The notes beneath the pieces are model-generated. The model was not told the origin of the DNA. It did not search any database and worked only from the letters and a program-made list of their open reading frames with translations. A stretch of DNA of 64,000 nt from Halothermothrix sp. (GTDB lineage: Bacteria > Bacillota > Halanaerobiia > DY22613): assembly GCA_016841825.1 (NCBI GenBank), contig JAENYK010000011.1, forward strand, positions 1-64,000. Direction: 5' to 3'. Made by a program: the position numbers and the translations under genes. Below are positions 33,696 through 42,070 of this stretch, piece by piece (the first letter of the stretch is position 1; the number at the start of each line of letters is the position of its first letter).

Positions 33696-34271
33696 TTACT
33701 TTTTGACAAAAACCAGTCCATAAACAGTCTGTCCATCCAGATAGCTTTTCTCTAATTGATAATCATGTTCTTTAAAGATCCGAATTACCTCTTCTTTAGC
33801 AATAGCCCGACTGAGTGGAGGGCCATAACTTCTTGCTGTTTTGGTCCAATCAATGATTATCACCCGATGTTCAGGTTTAGAGATCCGTTTGATCTCCGGG
33901 ATATATTGTTCTGGATCATTTAATTCGTGAAAAACAGTCATTAAAAAAGATAGATCAATCAGATCGTCAGCGATAGGAATGTAGTTCTCCTCTGATTGAA
34001 TAACCCGAATATTTGTTAGCTGACCAATCCTTCCCCGTAAGACCTCCAACATCTCAGAGCTGATATCAATAGCATAAACCTCACCAGAATTAACTAACTT
34101 TTCTGCCAGAGGTAGAGAAAGATATCCTATGCCGCAGCCAATATCTGCGACCTTTATTTCTCTATTAAGATCATTTAAAGGTGTAAGAATCTCTTCTATA
34201 GGCAAAGCCTTTTTTCTCTCAGGACTTTCCAGTTTAATAAATCTATTCGCCTCAAATTTATGTCTAGGCAA
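33696..34271 (-). CDS. Class I SAM-dependent methyltransferase
   Basis: A 191-residue Methyltransf_11-type protein. Motif I is VADIGCGIGYLSLPLAEKL, the acidic end of strand 2 is VYAIDISSEML, and the post-motif region is DLSFLMTVFHELND. The small size and HELND suggest a small-molecule or UbiE-like substrate, but it cannot be named. AAGGGTG precedes the start. Confidence 0.8.
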   Translation of the reverse strand: MPRHKFEANRFIKLESPERKKALPIEEILTPLNDLNREIKVADIGCGIGYLSLPLAEKLVNSGEVYAIDISSEMLEVLRGRIGQLTNIRVIQSEENYIPIADDLIDLSFLMTVFHELNDPEQYIPEIKRISKPEHRVIIIDWTKTARSYGPPLSRAIAKEEVIRIFKEHDYQLEKSYLDGQTVYGLVFVKK

Positions 34272-34434
34272 TTCAAATCACCCTTTCTAATATTTTTAAT
34301 CTTTTAAATAAACTGTTCCTTAAATCTTATTAAATTATGGTATGTTTCCGCAAATATTCCAGTACCTCACCTTTCAAAGGTCTCAAATTTTGAAGTTTTT
34401 CTTTTTTAGTATCAATCTCCACACTTATCTCCAA

Positions 34435-35022
34435 CTAAACAGTTGGTATCTGCATGCCGCTTAGACTACCTACCACTATCCAAAATAGAATAAATAGAAC
34501 GCTAATCATTACTGAAGCCAGCAGAGTCTGCAAGATCGTCAATCGAAAAACAGCACGCATCTCGGCAAAATACAGAACAATTTTCCACAGTAAGAGAGAA
34601 ATCATAAAAGTAACCGTCAACAAAGTGAAGAATACTCCCAATTCAAATAAAGGAACACCTTCTGGTACCAGGGCATGACTGATCACAAGAAATAACCCCA
34701 GCCCCAATAGAGGATAATAACTAAAACCCCAGGTTGTGATAATCTGTCTGTAAGTAACCTCACTATGTAATAATCTTCCTACAAGATACAGAGCCAGACA
34801 GGATAATAGATATGTTCCACTAATCAGGAAAGTCAACAAGAATAAGCTACCCAGTATCTTTAAAGGACTTCCCCAGGCAATTCTGATAGGAAAGACAGCC
34901 AAAACCAGGATGGTCAAAACTATCGGAATTAAAACTTCAACCCAGTTTTCTTGTTCTGCTCTCTCAGTCAAAAAAGTATCTGGATGATTGATTAATTGTC
35001 GGAAATTTTGAAAAAACCTCAT
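34435..35022 (-). CDS. Yip1-family membrane protein
   Basis: A 195-residue integral membrane protein with five predicted membrane segments (for example VLIPIVLTILVLAVFPIRI and GSLFLLTFLISGTYLLSCLA), resembling the Yip1/DUF1282 family. Function in bacteria is not established. ATG at 35022 follows GGAGGG at seven bases; the frame extends upstream to a GTG at 35115 without a ribosome-binding site. The promoter TTGAAC, 17 bp, TATAGT lies at 35137-35165. Confidence 0.7.
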   Translation of the reverse strand: MRFFQNFRQLINHPDTFLTERAEQENWVEVLIPIVLTILVLAVFPIRIAWGSPLKILGSLFLLTFLISGTYLLSCLALYLVGRLLHSEVTYRQIITTWGFSYYPLLGLGLFLVISHALVPEGVPLFELGVFFTLLTVTFMISLLLWKIVLYFAEMRAVFRLTILQTLLASVMISVLFILFWIVVGSLSGMQIPTV

Positions 35023-35136
35023 ATTATACCCTCCATTTTCATCATTTGCGCTTTTTCCATCTAACATGATGCAGACTATACCTTGATCTACCGCTATAGA
35101 TTGAATATTGATCACCTTTTAATAGAAATCCCAGAC

Positions 35137-35165
35137 ACTATAGCAGTTCCAGGAAATATGTTCAA
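35137..35165 (-). promoter_or_regulatory. Promoter of the Yip1-family gene
   Basis: TTGAAC, 17 bp, TATAGT on the minus strand. The predicted leader of about 108 bases places the ATG at 35022 inside the transcript. The rest of 35166-35397 shows no gene. Confidence 0.55.
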
Positions 35166-35397
35166 AACTTCTAACCTTTGTATATTGTTATTTTCTGCTC
35201 TCTATCCCCTTTTTCCTGCTCTTTGAATTCATTTTACCGACCTCAGAATAGGATCAAGAATGAAAAAACGTTACTCTCGATAGAATCTACACAGATATCC
35301 AGATAGTTTTATTAAAAAACACAGAGAGAAATCTCCTCTTACCAGACTTCCCTCTATTTTATGGATGCTAATCTATAAATTTTAACAGATGCTCAAT

Positions 35398-37509
35398 TTA
35401 GTCAATCACCATTGATTTCAAATGTATCTCTTCAAATTTTGCATACTTCTCCACAGCACGCTTCGCCAGACGATAGAAATAATCCTGACTATTGATCTTC
35501 TGGCGACCTTCACTTTTCAATTTAATATATCTTCCATTTTCCAGTAATATTCTGGACTTTTCAGTATCCCGAAGACTTAACTCCAAAATCTCAATGACCA
35601 ATTCACGATTATCTGCATCTTCAATGGGGAATAGTAATTCTACCCTTCGATCCAGGTTACGGGGCATCCAATCTGCACTGGACAGATACACACTTTCACT
35701 ACCATCATTGTAAAAATAATATATTCTACTATGCTCTAAATATCTCCCGACAATACTTCTTACCCGAATATTTTCACTTAATCCCTCAACACCTGGCCGT
35801 AAGCAGCAGATTCCCCTGACAATTAAATCAATCTCAACTCCAACTTGAGAAGCTCCGTACAGTGCCTGGATAATCTCCTCATCTACAAGAGCATTCATTT
35901 TAGCAATAATCTGTCCCTTTTTTCCCCGTTTAGAGTTATCTCTCTCCTGATTGATTAGACTGATAAACTTATCGCGCAGACCTCCAGGAGCCACATCTAT
36001 TTTGTATAAATCAGGTAAATAAGAATATCCAGATAACATATTGAACAGAGCAGATATATCTGCCCCAAAATACGGATTAGATGTAAATAGACCCAGATCT
36101 GTATATATTCGTGCAGTAACATCATTATAATTACCAGTACCCAGATGTACGTAACGTTTGATTCCATCAGGCTCTTTACGAACGATAAGTAAAGCTTTAC
36201 AATGAATTTTCAAACCTATAAGACCATAGATTACATGGCAGCCAGACTTCTCCAGACGTCTGGCCCAGGCGATATTGTTCTCTTCATCAAATCTGGCTTT
36301 CAATTCCACCAAAACTGTAACCTGTTTACCTTTCTCTGCTGCGTGAGCCAATGCTTTAACAATAGGTGAGTCTCCACTGACCCGATATAATGTCTGCTTT
36401 ATGGCCAACACTTCAGGATCCTGAGTTGCCTGCCTTACTAACTCGACTACCGGATCAAAAGATTCATACGGATGATGTAGAAGAACATCTTCTCTGACAA
36501 TTACCTTAAAAATATTATTATTCTCCAGAAATTGAGGAATTGGTTGGGGACGGGCAGGTACATATCGCAAATAATCATACCCATCTATAGAACTAACTTT
36601 CATTAAAAATGTCAAATCTATAGGACCCTTTAGCAGATATGTTTCCAGATTCTGAACTTCCATCTCTTCCTGAAGAATTCTCAACAACTCCAAATTCATT
36701 CCCTCTTCTACTTCCAATCTGATGACAGCACTCCAACGCCTCATTCGCAAAGATTGTTCAATTGCTTCCAACAAATCTTCAGCACCTTCTTCATCATAAC
36801 CCAGATCAGCATTTCGTGTTACCCGATAACACCCCATAGCCAGAATATGATGACCTCTAAAAATCGTATCTATATACATTTTGATTATCTCTTCTAAAAG
36901 TACAAAATATCGTCCATCATCTTCTCCCGGTATCTCCACATATCTTCCCAGAACCGACGGAACTTGAACTGTTGCGAACAGAGGTTCATTGGAACCTTCC
37001 TGTTCTACCAGTAGAGCGACATTCAAACTTTTATTTAAAATTAAAGGAAATGGTCTACTCTGATCCACAACCATTGGTGTCAACACTGGATAAATAGTCT
37101 TCCAATAATAGTCATCAAGATATTGCCTTTGAGCCAGAGGAAGATTACCAGTTTTGATAAAATAAATCTTCTCCTGTTCAAGACCTGAAACCAGATCAGT
37201 ATTATAACATTGGTACTGAGCTTGAACTATCTCATTAACTCTAATTCCTATCTTTTGCAACTGCTCTTCTGGTGTCAATCCGGCAGGATCAGTTCGATTG
37301 AATCCAGCCAATATTTGATCTGCTAATGAAGCTACTCTGACCATAAAAAATTCATCCAGATTAGAACTAACGATAGCAGTGAATTTCAACCTTTCCAGAA
37401 GAGGGTTTGTCCTATCTAAAGCCTCCTCTAGTACCCGATAGTTGAATTCTAACCAACTGAGTTCTCGATTGATAAAATTTGCCTTTGATACTGTTGACAT
37501 CATTTGCAT
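35398..37509 (-). CDS. ppk: Polyphosphate kinase Ppk1
   Basis: A 703-residue Ppk1, which builds inorganic polyphosphate from ATP. N-terminal FINRELSWLEFNYRVLEEA, the catalytic region KARFDEENNIAWARRLE with LKIHCKALLIVRKE (active-site His) and VHLGTGNYND, and a second conserved His in VGRYLEHSRIYYF are present. The start lies five bases after the stop of the Ppx/GppA gene, so the two form an operon. Cytoplasmic or membrane-associated. Confidence 0.95.
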   Translation of the reverse strand: MQMMSTVSKANFINRELSWLEFNYRVLEEALDRTNPLLERLKFTAIVSSNLDEFFMVRVASLADQILAGFNRTDPAGLTPEEQLQKIGIRVNEIVQAQYQCYNTDLVSGLEQEKIYFIKTGNLPLAQRQYLDDYYWKTIYPVLTPMVVDQSRPFPLILNKSLNVALLVEQEGSNEPLFATVQVPSVLGRYVEIPGEDDGRYFVLLEEIIKMYIDTIFRGHHILAMGCYRVTRNADLGYDEEGAEDLLEAIEQSLRMRRWSAVIRLEVEEGMNLELLRILQEEMEVQNLETYLLKGPIDLTFLMKVSSIDGYDYLRYVPARPQPIPQFLENNNIFKVIVREDVLLHHPYESFDPVVELVRQATQDPEVLAIKQTLYRVSGDSPIVKALAHAAEKGKQVTVLVELKARFDEENNIAWARRLEKSGCHVIYGLIGLKIHCKALLIVRKEPDGIKRYVHLGTGNYNDVTARIYTDLGLFTSNPYFGADISALFNMLSGYSYLPDLYKIDVAPGGLRDKFISLINQERDNSKRGKKGQIIAKMNALVDEEIIQALYGASQVGVEIDLIVRGICCLRPGVEGLSENIRVRSIVGRYLEHSRIYYFYNDGSESVYLSSADWMPRNLDRRVELLFPIEDADNRELVIEILELSLRDTEKSRILLENGRYIKLKSEGRQKINSQDYFYRLAKRAVEKYAKFEEIHLKSMVID

Positions 37510-37514
37510 TCATC

Positions 37515-39062
37515 TCACCCTTTATATAGAAGTACTGGTTTCCAGCCCAATACTTCTTCAAAAAATTTAGCTCTATCATCAAAAAACCACTTTTCCAACA
37601 CCAGATCATCCCTCTTATCCACTATAAAATGCAGTTTTCCTTCTTGACTAACGATCTTTAAGTTTTCAATTTTCTGTTTATGGGAAACATCCAAAGTGTT
37701 AGCCAGTTTTAAACAGGCCACCAATTTCGAGATCATAATCTGATCCTGATAATCCAGAGAATTATAATTGTCATGAAAATGCTGTGGTTCTTCTTCATCA
37801 TGATAGCGTACAATATTTGAAATAATCCGTAACTCTCGATTGGATAAGCCTATTATATCCTGCGATCTAACAATCTCCCCCGAATAAATAGCATGAAAAT
37901 TATGATCAATAAATTTGCCCGTATCATGAAGAATTGCAGCGATCTGCAAATAAAGTCTTTCCCTTTCACCCAGGTTATGGATATCTTCTATCTGATCAAA
38001 AATAGTCAATGCCAATTCTTCCACCCTGGCAGAATGAACCTCATCAATACCAAATTTTTTACCCATGTAACGAGTTGAACTGATAATATCATTAATAAAA
38101 TCAGCCTTACGGACAGTATCATACATTCTATCAATAATATCTGCCAACACCCCATGACGTAATGAGATCAAAGGTGTAATAATTGTTTCAGCTGATACTG
38201 CTTGCAGAAAAGAATTTAACAAAATCACCGAAGGAAGTAGATTACGTGCCTGTTCATATTCCAGATGGTATTCTTTCATGATCTGCTCTACAGTCATCAC
38301 CATTAGTTTAGAGTAAAGCTCAATAACTAACACACTTTCTACATCTTTATCTTTGCCGATTGGTTTAACCCCTTTACATATATGATAAATATTCCTTAAT
38401 TCACCACCCAGGCCGATAAAATTTCGAATACCCAGAGATTGAATCTGTCTTTTCAACAGGTAGATTCTACTTTCTATATATTCTTCCATTACCTTTGGAA
38501 AATCAAGAGTTTTATGCTCTAACTCACCAATATTCTCCCAAAGCCGAAGAGAGCCTACCTTGAGATATTCCGTAAAATGCAGACTCCCATGATGGTAAAG
38601 CGAGATCTCCACACCTCCAGAACCGATATCTATGATAAAAACCCCTTCCTGTCGAATAACGGGCGACTCAGTGACATGTTCCCTGATTCCTTTATAGGTA
38701 AAAAATCTTTCTTCTGCATTATTAATAATGCGAACTTCTAAACCTGTAGTAACTCTAATCTGTTCCAAAATATAATTGCGATTCTTAGCCTCTCTAATAC
38801 CACTGGTTGCCACAGCCTCATAATACTTGACCCGATAATCCTTCATTAATTTGACAAAGTTATTTAAAATCTCACAGGTATCATGAATAGTAGGAATACT
38901 AATTCGTCCACTGGCAAAAGTATCTCTACCAATTCGCACAGACTTCTTAACATTCTCTAAAATTACAGATTTTCCTGTTGACTTAATTTCGGCAATTATC
39001 ATTCGCAAAGCATTAGAACCTACATCAATAACGGCTACTAGCCCCGGTCTGGTGTTCTCCAT
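37515..39062 (-). CDS. Ppx/GppA phosphatase with C-terminal HD domain
   Basis: A 515-residue protein of the exopolyphosphatase/guanosine pentaphosphate phosphatase family. The actin-like fold is shown by AVIDVGSNALRMIIAEI, AVATSGIREAKNR and FIIDIGSGGVEIS, and the C-terminal HD-type domain by AAILHDTGKFIDHNFHAIYS. It should remove phosphate from polyphosphate or pppGpp. It is co-transcribed with ppk and divergent from a second Ppx gene. Confidence 0.88.
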   Translation of the reverse strand: MENTRPGLVAVIDVGSNALRMIIAEIKSTGKSVILENVKKSVRIGRDTFASGRISIPTIHDTCEILNNFVKLMKDYRVKYYEAVATSGIREAKNRNYILEQIRVTTGLEVRIINNAEERFFTYKGIREHVTESPVIRQEGVFIIDIGSGGVEISLYHHGSLHFTEYLKVGSLRLWENIGELEHKTLDFPKVMEEYIESRIYLLKRQIQSLGIRNFIGLGGELRNIYHICKGVKPIGKDKDVESVLVIELYSKLMVMTVEQIMKEYHLEYEQARNLLPSVILLNSFLQAVSAETIITPLISLRHGVLADIIDRMYDTVRKADFINDIISSTRYMGKKFGIDEVHSARVEELALTIFDQIEDIHNLGERERLYLQIAAILHDTGKFIDHNFHAIYSGEIVRSQDIIGLSNRELRIISNIVRYHDEEEPQHFHDNYNSLDYQDQIMISKLVACLKLANTLDVSHKQKIENLKIVSQEGKLHFIVDKRDDLVLEKWFFDDRAKFFEEVLGWKPVLLYKG

Positions 39063-39282
39063 AAGCCACCTCTTCTCTGTATCATATTTAGAATAAAATA
39101 TCTGAGTTTTTCTGTGACTCTATGAATATTATTTCATTAATTACAATATAAAAACCATATAATATGATATGAATCAAAAAACCAATTTTATTATACAGGC
39201 TAACCTCAAAGTCAGTATTACTAAATTGCTAATATTATGTTAAAATTCGAGTAACCTGTATTAATTAAACGATCTAAAGTAT

Positions 39283-39288
39283 TATAAT
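39283..39288 (+). promoter_or_regulatory. -10 box for the plus-strand ppx gene
   Basis: A TATAAT box precedes the plus-strand gene by about 50 bp, with only a weak -35. On the other strand a TATAAT near 39195 may serve the ppx-ppk operon. No other feature is seen in this divergent region. Confidence 0.4.
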
Positions 39289-39339
39289 GAGAAAGAGACT
39301 AATTCTACTTAATGATTCGGGGCTGAGAGGAGATTTTAT

Positions 39340-40860
39340 ATGAAAAAAATCGGTATTATAGACATTGGTTCAAACTCTATGCGACTTGTTCTGGCAGAAA
39401 TTAAAGAGAATACTGCCTTTAAGATCATAGATGAATTAAAGGAGACCGTTAGGTTAGCAGAAGGTCTCACGATAACAGAAGAGTTGGATTTAGCACATAT
39501 TGAAAATGCTCTACAGACACTTAAAATGTTCAAAAAACTCTGTGATGCACAACCAACAGACAAAATAATAACAGTAGCCACAGCAGCCGTACGAAAAGCT
39601 ACTAATAGCCAGATTCTATTGTGCCGTGCAAAGGAAGAGCTGAATCTGGATATTCAGATTTTATCCGGAGAAGAAGAAGGATATTTTGATTTCTGGGGAA
39701 TTATTAATAGTATGGCACTACCAGACGGTCTGATTATCGACCTGGGGGGAGCCAGTACCGAACTTATCTGGTTCCAAAATAGAAAGATTATCGAATGTTT
39801 AAGTCTTCCCATTGGTGCAATCAATCTGACTCAGCGTTTTCAGTTAGATAAAGTAAACTGCCCACAGACCCAGGAAGAAAGAGAAGCAGATCTACAGAAA
39901 TACCTGTTAAATATCTATAACCAGATACCCTGGTTAAGCAAACTCGGGAAGATTCCCCTAATCGGTGCTGGTGGTACTTTTAGAAATATCGGTAAGATTG
40001 ATCGAAATCAAAAAAAATACCCATTATCGATTGCCCATAACTACGAAATGAATTCTAAAGACCTGTTCGACATCTATACCCAGGTGAGTATCACTCCACT
40101 CAAAAAACGTAAAAAGATCAAAGGTCTTTCCAGAGATAGAGCTGATATTTTTCTGAGTGCCATAACTACTATCTGGCTGCTAATTGATTTTTGTCAACTC
40201 GAGAGAATTCTCATCAGTGGTAATGGTCTTAGAGAAGGTTTAATCTATAAACTCCTGCTTACTGATCAACCTGTTGATGATGTGCTGGACTTCTCCATTC
40301 ATAATATCATCACCAATTATGATCTGAATCAATCTCACAGTATGCATATTTTCAAATTAACAAAATCACTATATTATCAGCTTATCGATATACATCAGAT
40401 AAAAATAAACCTGGATCGAGTTCTAAAAACCGCTTCTATGTTACATGATGCGGGGATCAATATTCGCTATTATGGCCATCAAGAACATTCTTTTTATATG
40501 ATCCTCAACGCTGGAATCAACGGCCTTTCCCAGAAGGAACTACTGATGAGTGCACTCCTGGCCTCAGCTCATCGAAAATCCCGCCCCGGGAAAAAGAGTG
40601 AATATAAAGGCATATTAAATAAAGAGGAATTGAAAGATATTTACAAAATTGGAATCTTGTTACGCATCGCAGAGAGTTTTGATCGCAGCCTGAATAGAAT
40701 CATTCAGGATGTCCAATGTGAGATCACCGAAGGTATAGTCAGAATCAAAACTATAGCTAAAGAAAAGCCGGAATTAGAGATCAAAGATGCTATGACTGCA
40801 GCTGAAGATTTCAAAAAATTATTTAAGAAGAGTTTGATTATTGAGCAAGGTGACCGCTAG
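39340..40860 (+). CDS. ppx: Second Ppx/GppA phosphatase with HD domain
   Basis: A 506-residue paralogue of the divergent gene at 37515-39062, with IGIIDIGSNSMRLVLAEI, VATAAVRKATN, SGEEEGYFDFWG and LIIDLGGASTELIWF (phosphate-binding loops) and the C-terminal HD motif ASMLHDAGINIRYYGHQEHS. Probably exopolyphosphatase. AGGAG lies before the ATG. With ppk and the divergent paralogue it forms a polyphosphate synthesis and breakdown cluster. Confidence 0.88.
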   Translation: MKKIGIIDIGSNSMRLVLAEIKENTAFKIIDELKETVRLAEGLTITEELDLAHIENALQTLKMFKKLCDAQPTDKIITVATAAVRKATNSQILLCRAKEELNLDIQILSGEEEGYFDFWGIINSMALPDGLIIDLGGASTELIWFQNRKIIECLSLPIGAINLTQRFQLDKVNCPQTQEEREADLQKYLLNIYNQIPWLSKLGKIPLIGAGGTFRNIGKIDRNQKKYPLSIAHNYEMNSKDLFDIYTQVSITPLKKRKKIKGLSRDRADIFLSAITTIWLLIDFCQLERILISGNGLREGLIYKLLLTDQPVDDVLDFSIHNIITNYDLNQSHSMHIFKLTKSLYYQLIDIHQIKINLDRVLKTASMLHDAGINIRYYGHQEHSFYMILNAGINGLSQKELLMSALLASAHRKSRPGKKSEYKGILNKEELKDIYKIGILLRIAESFDRSLNRIIQDVQCEITEGIVRIKTIAKEKPELEIKDAMTAAEDFKKLFKKSLIIEQGDR

Positions 40861-40865
40861 AACTT

Positions 40866-40902
40866 AAACCCCCTCTACTTTAGTACAAAATAGAGGGGGT
40901 TT
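40866..40902. terminator. Bidirectional terminator between ppx and a small membrane gene
   Basis: AAACCCCCTCTA pairs with TAGAGGGGGTTT. It serves the plus-strand ppx and can also end the convergent small gene at 40919-41047. Confidence 0.85.
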
Positions 40903-40918
40903 AGTCCTGAATGTTTAG

Positions 40919-41047
40919 CTATTTTTCTTTTCTGTGCTTGGGTAAGTGAATTACTTGATACAAAGAACACCACCACAAAAATCCAACTCCGGCAAAAAAC
41001 ACACCTAGTCCCGCAAAAAAGATGGCTAAACCTACCAGATTTTGCAC
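40919..41047 (-). CDS. Small 42-residue single-pass membrane protein
   Basis: The frame starts GTG a few bases after AGGAGGTGA, a near-perfect ribosome-binding site. It encodes one membrane helix, LVGLAIFFAGLGVFFAGVGF, rich in GxxxG-like glycine spacing, then WWCSLYQVIHLPKHRKEK with a basic end predicted to face the cytoplasm. I recognise no family. It sits behind the GNAT gene at 41109 on the same strand and may be its operon partner. Confidence 0.7.
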   Translation of the reverse strand: MQNLVGLAIFFAGLGVFFAGVGFLWWCSLYQVIHLPKHRKEK

Positions 41048-41108
41048 ATTAATCACCTCCTGAATAAAATATAGCCGGAAAAATCATTTGTTTATCCTTC
41101 TCCGGTAT

Positions 41109-41717
41109 CTATCCCAAATTGCTGATCTGTTCAGCAACATTTTTGACTAACCCGGGATTCACTGCATCAAACTGCTCCCGCTCAAGTCTAAAAGTTAATC
41201 CATCATAAAACTGACCATCAATCTCACGATAATTCGTCTTCCGCTGCACTTCTACAAATCCACACTTTTCAGCGAGCTTAACCATGCGAACATTTCCAGA
41301 CCATGTCTCAGTATAAAGACAATCCAGATCAGTTACACAAAAAAGATATGCCACCCATAAATTGACCGCCAGAGCACCTAACCCCTTACCCCAACAATTG
41401 GGCTCATATATATCTATTCCAATTGCTCGCTTTCGCTGATCTTCATCAATCAAGTATGTACTAACAGACCCAATATGTGCCCCTGATAGATGATTCATCT
41501 GTAACCTAACCCAGATCTCTGGTTTTGGACGATCCAAAATTCGCAAAATTAGATTTCTAATCTTCTGAGGGTCATCCTCTACTTCTTCCCAGGGTGCATC
41601 CCACTTTTTCCACTCACGATCACCATTATTCCAGGAGATATATCTGGGTATATCATCCTCCATTAATTCCCGTAAAACAATCTCTCCATTGTGTAAACAA
41701 AAATCCGTTCTGGTCAA
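41109..41717 (-). CDS. GNAT acetyltransferase, RimJ/RimL type
   Basis: A 202-residue GNAT with IGIDIYEPNCWGKGLGALAV as the acetyl-CoA loop region and NVRMVKLAEKCGFVEVQRK, typical of the RimJ/RimL/SpeG branch that acetylates protein N-termini or small amines. Substrate unknown. AGAAGGAG precedes the start. Confidence 0.8.
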   Translation of the reverse strand: MTRTDFCLHNGEIVLRELMEDDIPRYISWNNGDREWKKWDAPWEEVEDDPQKIRNLILRILDRPKPEIWVRLQMNHLSGAHIGSVSTYLIDEDQRKRAIGIDIYEPNCWGKGLGALAVNLWVAYLFCVTDLDCLYTETWSGNVRMVKLAEKCGFVEVQRKTNYREIDGQFYDGLTFRLEREQFDAVNPGLVKNVAEQISNLG

Positions 41718-42010
41718 TCAATATCACTCCTTCTAATTTTACTATATGCTGGCCAACAAAATTTTACATCTGAAAATTCCTCCATTAGGGTTAAATGCAA
41801 AATCCCTGATAAAATCTAATTCACCAGAAGAAAAAATTATCCTTTATTTCAAATTAAGTATATTAAAAAATTCCCAATCATCTGGGTTAAAAATATTAAA
41901 TTTTATTAAATAGCCAGTATTGTATGATATGAAACGAATCAGCCTATCAACTGCTTTTTACTTTTCTGAAAGACTCCAACCTAAAATAATAGATTTACTT
42001 TTCTACAAAA
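41718..42010. other. Intergenic stretch between alaS and a GNAT gene
   Basis: No gene is seen. It probably holds the promoter for the GNAT and small membrane genes; a TATAGT box lies near 41740 but no convincing -35 is visible. Confidence 0.35.
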
Positions 42011-42012
42011 AA

Positions 42013-42036
42013 AGACCTTACTCAATGAGTAAAGTC
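42013..42036 (-). terminator. Terminator of alaS
   Basis: AGACTTTACTC and GAGTAAGGTCT pair with one mismatch, followed on the minus strand by TTTTTTTG. Confidence 0.85.
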
Positions 42037-42070
42037 TCAAAAAATCATATTCTCAGCAGCACTATATTTT

